This document shows, one piece after another, positions 1 through 9,700 of a stretch of DNA of 64,000 nt. Origin of the DNA: Closterium sp. Naga37s-1 (Eukaryota; Streptophyta; Zygnematophyceae; Desmidiales; Closteriaceae); NCBI GenBank assembly GCA_947471745.1, contig CANJKZ010001109.1, forward strand, positions 1,054,001 through 1,118,000, in the 5' to 3' direction. A program made the translations under genes and the position numbers. Position 1 is the first letter of the stretch, and every line of letters starts with the position of its first letter. The notes beneath the pieces are model-generated. The model worked only from the letters and a program-made list of their open reading frames with translations. It was not told where the DNA came from and searched no databases.

Positions 1-463
1 GGTTTCCTATATGTATCTCAACTGCTGCTAGTGCAAACCCTCCTTTCTTCATTCTAGCTTCTGACTGCTAGTTCTGATATGCTATCAGAGCAGGTTGACC
101 CTCCTGGGTCGATCCTGTGGGTGGGCCCCACCCGTTGCTTCCGCTGCTCTACTGCTGTCGCGCGCCCCGGGCGCGCGACCCTTTCTTCCTGCCGCGCACT
201 CGAAGCGCCGGTTTTTTCATCCCGCCGTGCGCTCGGGGCGTGCGGCGGTTTTTTGCCCGCCGTGCGCCCCGAGGCGCGCGGCGGTTTCCTGCTTCACGCG
301 GCGGTTTTCTGCCCGCCATGCACTCGGGACGCGTGGCGGTTTCCTGCCCGCTGCGCACCCTGGGCGCACGCGGCGGTTTCGCGTTCTGTCGACCTGCGCG
401 CGAACCCAAGAGCCGCAAGTGTAGTCCTCAGTGTGTCGTGCCACTCACGTGGCGCCTGGCAGA

Positions 464-1044
464 GTCCGTAAGGTGCACATGGATGCTGCTAAGAGGGTAC
501 TGCGCTACTTGTGCAGTACATCAGGCATGGGACTCGTGCTTGGAGGGAGGAGCTCAGTTGTCCTCACTGGGCACTCAGACGCTTCTTGGGTTGACGACAG
601 GCTACTCAGCGGTCGTCACAGGGTTACACCTTCAGCCTTGGCTCTGGTTCAGTTTCTTGGCGTTCTACACGCTCGTCTTCAGTTCTCAGCTCCAGTTGTG
701 AAGCTGAGACCTACGCCACAGCCATGGCTGCACAGGAGTTACGCTGGCTCACCTACCTGCTGACTGACTTGGGAGAGTGGCCTCGTTCTCCTCCAGTGCT
801 GTACGTCGACAACAAGGCTACCATTGCCTTGTGTGAGGAGCACAGACTGGACCACAGAACGAAGCACATCGCTCTGCGTTACTTCCTTGCTCGAGAGTTG
901 CAGCAGCGTGGTCAGCTTCGTCTGCGTTACGTGGCCACTCGGGCCAACACTGCTGATATATTCACCAAGGCACTTCAGTCTGGTGATCAGCGGCATTTCT
1001 GCACTATGCTAGGGCTTGTTCCCACTTTTCCTCACTTGCTGTAG
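464..1044 (+). pseudogene. Copia RNase H C-terminal fragment, frameshifted
   Basis: The frame reads through a typical Copia RNase H end: DAAKRVLRYL, then TGHSDASWVDD, then SLGSGSVSWRSTRSSSVL, AAQELRWLTYLLTDLGEWP, VLYVDNKATIAL and ANTADIFTKAL. A one-base shift near 595-600 moves the reading from one frame to another just after the DASWVDD block; the second frame then stays open to the stop at 1042-1044. The RT core with its YVDD motif and everything upstream are gone. The fragment sits directly upstream of the element's 3' polypurine tract and LTR, as expected for a Copia element. It is a dead remnant, not a working gene. Confidence 0.85.
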
Positions 1045-1273
1045 GCTTTGCTTGTACTGTAATCTATATGTATATATATACCTGCATGCTTGCTTTGCTA
1101 GGTAGAGATCACTGTGATGTTTGTGTTGCATATATGCCTCTGCATGTGAACTGGCCTTGTGGCCCTTTGCTTGTGCTCAGTGTGTGTGGTGACGTTGTGA
1201 TCCACCCTGAGCTTGCTTTGCCTTTCTTGAGTCTTGTGACCCCTTGCTCTCCCCCACTTTGCCTATGGGGGTG

Positions 1274-1403
1274 TGTCAAATGTCATATCTGCTACAGTGT
1301 GTTTAAGCTGTAGTGGGGTAGTTACTATGGGGTACAGTAAGTTTAGGGTTTCCTACTTGTACCCAACTCTTTCCTAGTTCAATCACTCTTGTTCAATCTG
1401 ACA
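1274..1403 (+). repeat. 3' LTR of the Copia relic (about 130 bp)
   Basis: Starts TGTCAAATGTCATATCTG after the purine tract TATGGGGGTG and ends ...CTGACA. The short LTR and the TGTCAAA start are shared with the LTRs at 38626-38769, 39810-39953 and, more distantly, 40348-40477. Confidence 0.7.
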
Positions 1404-1550
1404 ATACTAAATTCTCCGTTACTAGAAACTCAGCCCGTACAGAAGCGCGTTATCCCCTGCGTTTTAGTGAATTTTGAACCAGTGCGATCCAGTGTGATGG
1501 GTTACATTTTCGAAAGTTTTGTGTACATTTGAGTGGCTGGATACGGTATC

Positions 1551-2820
1551 TGTTAACGGGAATGGAGTGTTGGCCCCGCCCTCGCTTGGGCAACGCCGAC
1601 GACTTGGTCGGATGTACGGGAGTAGCAGCCGACCGTTCACAGTGGGAGAACTGCTCGACAGGCTTCGTCGAGCTGCAGGGGACCGCTGTGGTGTTGCTAT
1701 CGACCAGGGAGCTCGACAGCTGCAACTGACTGGTCTAGGAGACGGGTGGGACGTCGACCAGGACCTGCAGCTCGACTGGGAGGTCTCTGGAGCATCCCAT
1801 CGACCTGCAGCTCGACCGGAAGGTCTCCGAGCATCCCGTCGACCTGCAGTTCGACCGGGAGGTCGACGGAGCAGTCCGTCGACCTGACAAGTGAGCAGCG
1901 GTCGACGAGGGGAGCTCGGCGACAACCGCTGATGGTTCTGGTCAACGGAAGGGGTCCGTCGACCAGGGGGTGGTTTGACGGGAGTTGTGGTCGACCAAAG
2001 GCACCTTGTGGTCGACCAGAGGGACCTTGTGGTCGACCGGAGGCGCCTGGGGGTCGACCAGAGCGCCTGGGGGTCGACCAGGTCGACCGGGTAACCTGCT
2101 CGACGAGTTCTGCGGAGGCAGGCGAACGTCGTCGAGGACGCGATGGCGCTGGCGACTTCGGGCTGGTATCCCGAAGTCGATGTGGCTCGTCAGGCGCAGA
2201 CAACAGCCAACGGATGCCCAACGAGGCAAGTCGGGCCAATCGTCTGCGCGCACCTGCGAGCGTGCGCACTGCTGGATTCTACGCGGCAACGCTGGACAGC
2301 CGCTCTGCTGCAGCGTTGGCACGCCGTCGACCTGCTCTGCTGGCAGGTCACCCTTCTGCAGTGCTGGCGCGGCTCCTCTACGCAACGCTGGCAGGCGGTC
2401 GACCGAGCTGTGCTGGCGGTCGACCAGGCTAGCTGTAGGGTTGCTAGGTGCCTGATGTAGTCATTCTGTCATTGCTTGTTCAATCATTCTGTAATTTCGA
2501 CTTTGCCTAGTGGAAACTCTTGCCGATTTCTCCCGTAAATGCGCAAGCACTGATGAAGGCGTGATTGGGTTCGCCCATCCGCCGAAACTAGTTTACGCAA
2601 GGAGGCTTTTCGGAAGCTAAGGGTTTTTCAGATCTGCGTTTTTTTTTTTTCACCAGTTTTCACTGTTTGTTCCTTTGCTTAAGCGTCCTCTCTGCTACTG
2701 CAGCCCTTCGAAACATGAGTCAGGGTGACCCTTGGAACTAAGCAAAGCTACGATCACCTCTAGTAGTTCGTGCCAACCCCCGTAGTCTAGCTCACTACTG
2801 TTGTAGAGTGATTCTCCGCA
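1551..2820 (+). repeat. 5' LTR of Copia element 1
   Basis: A 1270-bp TG...CA repeat that matches 15615-16704. The middle (about 1750-2110) is built from short repeated units each containing GTCGACC. A block of about 184 bp near 2551-2734 is absent from the 3' LTR. The sequence after the LTR begins TGGTGCGGTGAGC at 2821, a candidate primer site that does not match the initiator tRNA-Met type used by the other Copia elements here. Confidence 0.92.
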
Positions 2821-2920
2821 TGGTGCGGTGAGCGTGGACGGCCCCGCAGATTACCTTCAGATAGGAGCCGACTTTTGCACCTACTAAGTCGTTCGTAGGC
2901 CTACAGCAGCGTTAGTCGCC

Positions 2921-4423
2921 ATGGTTGACCCCGTAATTGATGCGGGCGTAGCGGACACCTTGGAGGCACGTTTGGCTGATGCGAGGAGACGCCACGCAGA
3001 TGGCGAGTACGGGACGATCCCCTTGGTGATCGCCGAGTTGGGCATCCGGTCGCAGTGGGCGACGGAACACCCTTCCCGTCCTGCATCTCCTCGACCGGTG
3101 CGCAACAAGGGTGGCGTCAACGACGAGGTCGACGGTGGTGCACGAGGCAGCGGCAGCGAAGGCACAAGGCAGAGAGGGGTGATCAAGGTCGATGGTGGTG
3201 TCGTCGGAATCCAGACACGAGTGCGGCGGTCGACGGCGGCTGCAGGCAGCTCGCGTGCCGACGTCGATGTTCGACGTCGCTCTCCTCTACGAAGCGGTGG
3301 GGGTCTCTCGGCGACGACGCATGTGACGGCAGGCGGGATTGCACCGGCGTATGGCTACTTCAAGTTCTCGCCGGACCGGATCACCGTCGCACCGCTGCAA
3401 GGTCGACGGGACCTCATCACCTGGAGGGAGTCAATCGAACCTCAGCTGGAGGTCGTTGGGCTGAAGGGCTTCGCCGACGGCACAGTGCCAATTCCGCCCG
3501 TGGACGATGTCGAGCTGCGCGGGGAGTTTCGAGCGGCTCACTTGCTCACCTTCATGGTCATCTCGAGGAGCTGCTCGCCGGTGGTGCAGCTGGCGCTCAG
3601 GAGTTGTCGAGAGCGACTCGATGCTGGTCACCAGGCATGGCACTTCATCATGTCGACGTACCAGGTCAGGGACGACCTGTACATCGGGCAGCTGGAGGAG
3701 AAGATGACTCACATTCGGATGGGCGAGCAAGAGTCGGCGACGGATTATTGCAAACGTGCTCGACGGATCCTGGCTGAGATGCGGATGGCGGGCGCCGAGT
3801 ACTCGACGGCGTCCTACATCACCCACATCGTCAAGGGCTTGCCGCGCAGCTACAATCTCATGAAGAGGATGATGATGGTGCCCGACACGCGTGAGTCCCT
3901 CGACGAGGACTCCATCACCAGCTACATTCTTCAAGATGAGGCGATGCAGGAGGCCAAACAGCCCACAGAGCTCTTTCCGCAAGCAAACTACGCTGCATCG
4001 ACGAAGCTAAATCAGCAGCAAGGGCAGCGCGGGAAGCCAGGCGGAGGTGGTAGCGGAGGTGAGCGGTCGACGAAGGACGTCGACGAGAAGAGGTCGACGC
4101 GGGACAAGGGCCGACGAGGTGGTGGTCGACGGCGGGAGTGCTGGATCTGCGGCGACCCCGACCATCTCTCCTTCGAGTGCCCCGACCGCGATGACAGCAA
4201 CAAAGATGACAGCAAGGGAGGCCGCGGCCGATCGACCAGTCGTCGCCCCCGTCGAGATGAGAAGCCGCGCAAGGAGAAGCAAGCGTCGAAGAAGACGTCG
4301 TCGACGAAGGACGTCGACCACTCCAGCGGCAAGGGCCGAGGCGACGGGGAGGCGTCGTGCTCGATGGTCGGCGTGGTGGAGCCAACGGTCTCGCTGGCGC
4401 CGGAGGCTGGCGAGGACTTCTAG
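2921..4423 (+). CDS. Copia Gag with CCHC zinc knuckle
   Basis: A 500-residue capsid protein of Copia element 1; in a working element it would package the RNA into virus-like particles. The start at 2921 is the first ATG about 100 bp after the 5' LTR. A Gag/UBN2-like region (about residues 145-355) contains the stretches WRESIEPQLEVVGLKGF, AWHFIMSTYQ and ATDYCKRARRILAEM. It is followed by a basic, glycine/serine/arginine-rich tail. A perfect CX2CX4HX4C zinc knuckle (C407, C410, H415, C420; CWICGDPDHLSFEC) would bind RNA. The frame ends with TAG at 4421-4423, and protease coding resumes in the same frame a few codons later. The stop could be a readthrough site, but the further stops downstream make simple decay more likely. 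Confidence 0.88.
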   Translation: MVDPVIDAGVADTLEARLADARRRHADGEYGTIPLVIAELGIRSQWATEHPSRPASPRPVRNKGGVNDEVDGGARGSGSEGTRQRGVIKVDGGVVGIQTRVRRSTAAAGSSRADVDVRRRSPLRSGGGLSATTHVTAGGIAPAYGYFKFSPDRITVAPLQGRRDLITWRESIEPQLEVVGLKGFADGTVPIPPVDDVELRGEFRAAHLLTFMVISRSCSPVVQLALRSCRERLDAGHQAWHFIMSTYQVRDDLYIGQLEEKMTHIRMGEQESATDYCKRARRILAEMRMAGAEYSTASYITHIVKGLPRSYNLMKRMMMVPDTRESLDEDSITSYILQDEAMQEAKQPTELFPQANYAASTKLNQQQGQRGKPGGGGSGGERSTKDVDEKRSTRDKGRRGGGRRRECWICGDPDHLSFECPDRDDSNKDDSKGGRGRSTSRRPRRDEKPRKEKQASKKTSSTKDVDHSSGKGRGDGEASCSMVGVVEPTVSLAPEAGEDF

Positions 4424-6329
4424 GCGGTTGCGGCAGCTGTGCAGGCCAACCCGATGGCGGTGCTGCTCGACAGCGGGTGCTCCCACCACCTGATGGGGAC
4501 GAAGGCGGCCTTCATCGACATAGGGCCGAGCGACGGCGTAAAGCATGTGCGTGGATTCAACGGGGCGCTGCAGCCTGTCGAGGGTTGCGGAACCGTCGCT
4601 CTACAGGGGGAGGCCGGGAAGCGGGTTCTCATCCCCGACGTGCTCTACGTTCCGAGCGTTCAGGCGAACCTGCTGTCAGCTGGCCAACTGAAGGAGAGCG
4701 GAGTGCAGCTGCAGGGCGACGGCGACGAGATGCTGCTCGTCGCCGCGACCGGGGAGGTGCTCGGTCGAGCACGCTATACCGGATGAGTCCTCTGCACCGA
4801 CCTTCGCCCCTGCTCGACGCGGCCGCCGTCGACTTAGGTGGTGGCTCTGCGGACGATTGTCTCAGCGACGAAGACAACCCCTGCCCTGTTGCATGCGAGG
4901 CTCGCGCACGTCGGCGTCGACACGATCAAGAGCTCGGCGAAGCATGAAGTTGCTGTTGGGCTCGACATCACGCCGTCGACCGGAGCAGATCCGCCGTGTG
5001 TCTCATGCGTCGGATGAAAGCTGGCGCGCCACACCTTCCCCGACAAGGGCTCGGACGCTGAGGAGGCACTGGCTGTCGTGCACATCGACTTGTGCGGGCC
5101 ATTTCGGGTGGCTGCCAAGGATGGCAGCTTGTATTTCCTGCTGCTGAAGGATCGCCATACTCGGTTTGTGTGGGTGATGCCGGTTGCTAAAAAGAGCGAC
5201 GTGCTGCGGGAGTTCCAGAAGTGGCTGGTGCTGGTAGAACGGCAGACGAAGAAGTCGGTGCTGTCGCTTCGCTCCGATCGAGGAGGGGAGTTCCTCGGCA
5301 AGGCGTTCACCGACTTCGTCGACGGGAAGGGCATCGTCCACGACCTGACGTGCCCATACACTCCGCAGCAGAATGGCATGGCTGAGCGGGAGATGCGCAC
5401 GGTCGTCGAGTCTGTGCGGACTATGTTGCTGCACATGGGCGTGCAGCACCACTGGTGGCACCTTGCTCTACGACAAGCGGTCTGGGTGCGCAACTGCTTG
5501 GAGCGGTCGACGACGCCGTCGAGGACAACTCCGTCCCAACTGCTGACCGGGCAGAAGCCCGACCTTACGCTGGCGCGGGTGTGGGGCTGCATGGTGCAAT
5601 TCATGGTTCCCGAGCAGCAGCGCGGTGGGAAGCTGGCGCCGAAGGTTCGCTGGGGACTTCACCTGGGTGTGTCGCCGGAGAGCAAGGGCTGGGAGGTGCT
5701 CGACCTAACCGACAACAAGGTGGTCACGTCGGTCGAGGTGATCTTCTACGAGACGCTGTCGCTTGAGGTATGGAAGGCGACGTATGGGCCGGCGTCGGAG
5801 CAGACGCAGGCGCACCCGCCGACGGACACCTCGACGGCGACGATTCCGTTGCTCGCCGAAGTCGGCGAGCCTACTATTGAGGATGTTGTGGAGGTTCTTC
5901 CCCCTCCCCCTGTCCTTGCTCCTCCGTTCCCCATCGCAGATCGGCCTGGGTGGGCACCTGTGTCGACCACCGACAATGAGGGGAGCCTTGAGGCGTCGCC
6001 TGTGGCGCCGGCCCATGGCATCGCCGGCGGTCGACAATGCGCCAAGCTCATCGACCAGGATGGGAAGCCGTTGGCGACAGGGGAGCAGCAGACAGGGGAG
6101 CCGGTCGAACAGGAGGCAACAGCAGCGGTGCAGCCGACAGGGGAGCAGCAGCCGGGGCGGTCGACAGGGGAGCTGTCGAATTCAGCAGCAGACGAGCAGC
6201 CGGACGACGGGTCGAAGCAGCTGGTCGACGACGAGGACGTCGACGAGGAAGGGGAGCAGTCGGCGGGTGAGGAGTCCACCGAAAGCGACGTGGTGGAAGT
6301 GCCGATCACGGAGCCTGAGTTGCGACGCA
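4424..6329 (+). pseudogene. Copia protease and integrase, broken by stops
   Basis: This continues the Gag frame. The aspartic protease site is LLDSGCSHHLMG (Asp codon at 4469). The frame is then stopped by TGA at 4784-4786, TAG at 4835-4837 and TGA at 5015-5017, the last lying inside the GAG-pre-integrase zinc region (LHARLAHVGVDTI...CVSCVG). From about 5078 the integrase core is intact: HIDLCGPF (Asp codon 5087), SLRSDRGGEF (Asp 5276) and QQNGMAERE (Glu 5384), giving D-D-35-E spacing. After it come the usual WWHLALRQAVWVRN and GCMVQFMVPEQQ blocks, then a Gln/Glu/Asp-rich linker. At 6330-6333 the linker is cut by the nested retroelement; coding resumes at 13709. Confidence 0.88.
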
Positions 6330-6333
6330 CAGG

Positions 6334-6710
6334 TGTCATGCTTTTATACTTAGTATAGATATAATAAGATAGGTGCATGACATTGTGAAGGAGCGTAATA
6401 GACTGTAGAGAAGTAAGGGGGAAAAGGGGAATGCTCGAGCGGGAACACAAAGCGAGCCGTGCGAAAGCACCGTTGCTCGGCAACGGTAACTACCGCTCAC
6501 AATTACTTAAGCAGTAGCGCAAGTAGGGGATCTTTGCTTGCGAGTTTGTTTTCACACGAAGCTACAATTCAGGCTGGCGAAACCCCTAGCACCTAGCACG
6601 AGTGGAGCCAATCCTAGCAAGCACGATCTGAGCCAAGGAAGAGCAGTGAGTCTGCCGAGCTCAGCCCCCAGTGGAAGCAATCTCCTCTCAGAGAGTAGAG
6701 GAGCTTTTAA
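6334..6710 (+). repeat. Split direct repeat A1 (left end of the methyltransferase retroelement)
   Basis: Starts TGTCATGCTTTTATACTTAG and ends GAGGAGCTTTTAA. Identical to A2 (13154-13530) except at 6461 (G versus A) and 6558 (G versus T). It is followed by 33 bp (CAAACTCGCAAGG...) leading to the start codon; this spacer does not begin with TGG, so no ordinary tRNA primer site is visible. Confidence 0.92.
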
Positions 6711-6743
6711 CAAACTCGCAAGGAAAAGCTAGCGTAAGAAGCA

Positions 6744-9700
6744 ATGACCGACGAGTTTCGACTCAACTCTAGACTGAGTTACGCCAGAGAAAGCCAGCAA
6801 GCAACGCCCAGCTGGAGAGCGCAACCGAGGGTAGTGACGACGGGCGACGGACAGACCGCCGATCGCCAAAGCCCGCGGCTAACTCCCCTGTCGTATCGCA
6901 CCCCGCACCAGAGAGCGCGAGAAGGAGTACGCGAAATGGAGGAGAAGCGACACATTAGTTCGGATCCAGGAGGAACCCCGATCAACCCGCAATGGGCGAG
7001 CGAAGCAAGAGCGCGGTGGGAGACCAGATACGAAACCCGGTCGCCGAGGACGATGCCGGGAATGAGAAGGCAAGCCGGAGAAGAGAAGGAGGAGTGGGCT
7101 CAGCGGAACGACAGCGGGGGACAGCTGACCCCGCGAGACCGCGCGCTGATGGAAAGCAGAGTCGCGATCCCGACTGACGCACGGCCTCGCCCAGAATCTC
7201 CCAAGGCACATCGCTGGACCACCGCCGGACTGCCCAAGATCGAAGTCGCCGAGCGATTCACAGGAATTCCAGGAGTGGGACCGTCGCTGAAAAACTACCT
7301 TATGCAGCTGGAGACGGTCAAGTACTGTTGGGAGAGAGACGGCATGGATCCCGGTGAGTTCTTCAGACGCATGGTGGTGACGCTCTCGGGAGAAGCGGAG
7401 ACCTACTATCGGATGGTGCGTCAGGAGATACTGGAGGAAGCAGAATGCCAAGAAATAGAGAACCCGACGGCGAGGTTCCTAGAGATGCTAAAGAAAGAGT
7501 TCCTGGGGCAAACCAAATCGCGAGTAGAGGAGTTCCGCGAGTTCCGCCGGAAGAAGGACGAGTCCCTGCTCGCGTACTACTGCCGGCTGAAAGAGTTGGC
7601 CGACGACCTGGAGTGTAAGGAGGAGAGACTGCTGGTGCGCAAGTTCGTGCGCGGATTGGACGAGGAGCTGAAGGGGGTGGTGCGCAACAACGTGTACGGA
7701 ATTGGAGCTGACATTACACTGAAGGAGGTGTATGGGTTGGCGAAGAGGACAGAACATGCGCAACGCCTGCTTGACCTCGAGGACGGAGAGACGCGGACGA
7801 AGCCCAAAACGACCTGGGCGGCAGCCGCGATGCTGGAGCCAGAGCAAGCCGCGGTGAGCCGCCCAGACAGCAGGAGATGCCACGAATGCGGAGACGCGGG
7901 ACACCTGAAGCGGGATTGCCCGAAAGCTCCCACCTGCGAGAATTGCGGAAAGCGGGGGCACAAAAGGGCGGAGTGCTACAGCAGGAAGAGAGAAGAGGGG
8001 CCGGAGACAAGGGAAGGGCTGCAAGCAGAGATCAAGCGGTTGCAGCTGAAGCTGGAAGGAAGGGGGACCTCCACGCACAAGGAGAGAGCCATGCTGGCAT
8101 ACGAGGAAGTGGAGGGAGTAGAGGAGGAAGAGGAAGAATACATCAAGGAGTACTCCTGCATGGCTTACCCACGCGAAAGAGACGAGATAGACCTGAGGCC
8201 CCGAAACCCAACGACGCAAGAGAGTGGCACGATGGCAGAGAGAAGCCGGCGATACGAGCGGGCGGGGGGAGGCAGCGGAACGGGGATGCGCAGGCACCCA
8301 AACGAGCGGCTGGTCTGCCAAGCCTCCGTCCTCATAGCCGACAAGGGCGGCCTGACGGTAGGAGGCCTGCCCGTGGGGCAGGCCATCATAGATACCGGAG
8401 CCCACCACGTTCTGATCGGCAAGGGCCTGGCGAAGCAGCTGAAGCTGGATCTACCAGGACGCCTGGTAGAGAGAGGTATTCTTCTGATGACCGCCGAAGG
8501 GGGGGAGCCGAAATGGATGCCACGCACCCGCAGGCCCATTGAGGTGGTACTGCTGCCAGGGACAGAGAAGGAGTGTTGCATCAGGCTCATCTGCGGGGTC
8601 TCGGAGTCAGAGGACTATGACATACTGGTGGGCATGGAGCTCCTCTACAGGGTGGGGGCCACCATATGCACTTGGCAGGAAAAGGTTCTCTACAGAGTGC
8701 ATTACTGGGACCCAGAGAGCTCGGTCGGCACTCTACCGGTGAAATTCGTAAGGCAGGAGCCGAGGGAGGCATACCAGGCGCAGAGGAAGGACCTGTCGGA
8801 GGAGCTAGACGACTGGAGCTGGGAGCAGTACGCAGAGGAGTACGAGGGCAGGACCGAAAGGAGAGCGAGAGGGGAAGATCCGCCCTCCCTGAAGGAAAGG
8901 GTGAGCAGAGTGTGGGCACTGGAGAGTGCCCTCTGTGTACTGGAGTTGTATGAAGGCATCGGGACGGGCTTGGCGGCGGCACTGAAGGCGGGCTGCTTCG
9001 TCCGGAAGTGGGTACATGTGGAGAAAGACCCAGTGGTCCGGAGGATGGCCAGGCATCACGCCTTGAAGCTGCTAGAAGACTACCCCCAGCAGATGTTAAG
9101 TACAGCCATCCCCGCAGAAGATGAAGCCTCCGTGGATGACGTGAGGGATATCACCGAGGAGCAGCTGGAGAGATGGGGGCAAGTGGATCTAGTGGTGGCC
9201 GGATGGGAGTGCCAGGGGTACTCCCGTGCGGGGGAAGGAAGAGGGATGGAGGACCCACGGGGTGCTTCCTTCAGGGATCTGCAGAAGGTGCTGGAGATGA
9301 TACAAAGGAAGCAAGGAGAGGTAATCTACATCCTGGAGAATGTAGACCTGGCGGAGGACAGGAGGGAGCCCGTGAAGCTAGCCTTTGCAGAGATAGAGGC
9401 GGCAGTGGGAAGAGGGGTGGCAGTGGACGCCGCCCAGCTAGGATCCAGGGCGCATCGGCCCAGGAGATACTGGCAGAACGGGGTGTCAGAAGCTAGCCTG
9501 AGACACTCCCTGGCCCAGATGCAGCGCCCGGAACCAAGGCTGGTGAGCGATATCCTGGGGCCTAACAGACTGCCGACGCCCGTCAAGATCCCAGACCATC
9601 CTTCACAGTACCAATGCAATGAGCCCGGAAAGCCACGGCAGGCGCTGCCCACCCTGGTCGCGTACGAAGGATCCTGGGGTTTCCGCATGGAGGGAGATCT

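Larger units (their letters stand above)
1..1403 (+). mobile_element. Ty1/Copia relic, internally deleted, 5' LTR cut by the window edge
   Basis: The window opens inside an LTR that ends near 79. It is followed at 80-94 by a primer-binding-like site TGCTATCAGAGCAGG (plant initiator tRNA-Met type, one mismatch in the core) and by a GC-rich leader with tandem units around GCGGCGGTTTTCTGCCCGCC (about 230-400). The only coding remnant is the RNase H end at 464-1044. A purine-rich tract (TATGGGGGTG) precedes the 3' LTR at 1274. Gag, protease, integrase and most of RT are missing, so this is a deletion derivative that cannot move alone. The LTR, primer site and leader closely resemble those of the small element at 38626-39953, which makes the two members of one family. 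Confidence 0.8.

Noticed and set aside
4421..5017. Alternative genetic code reassigning UAG and UGA
   Set aside because: Stops in Copia element 1 are scattered and the host WRKY frames end normally; decay of an old element is simpler.
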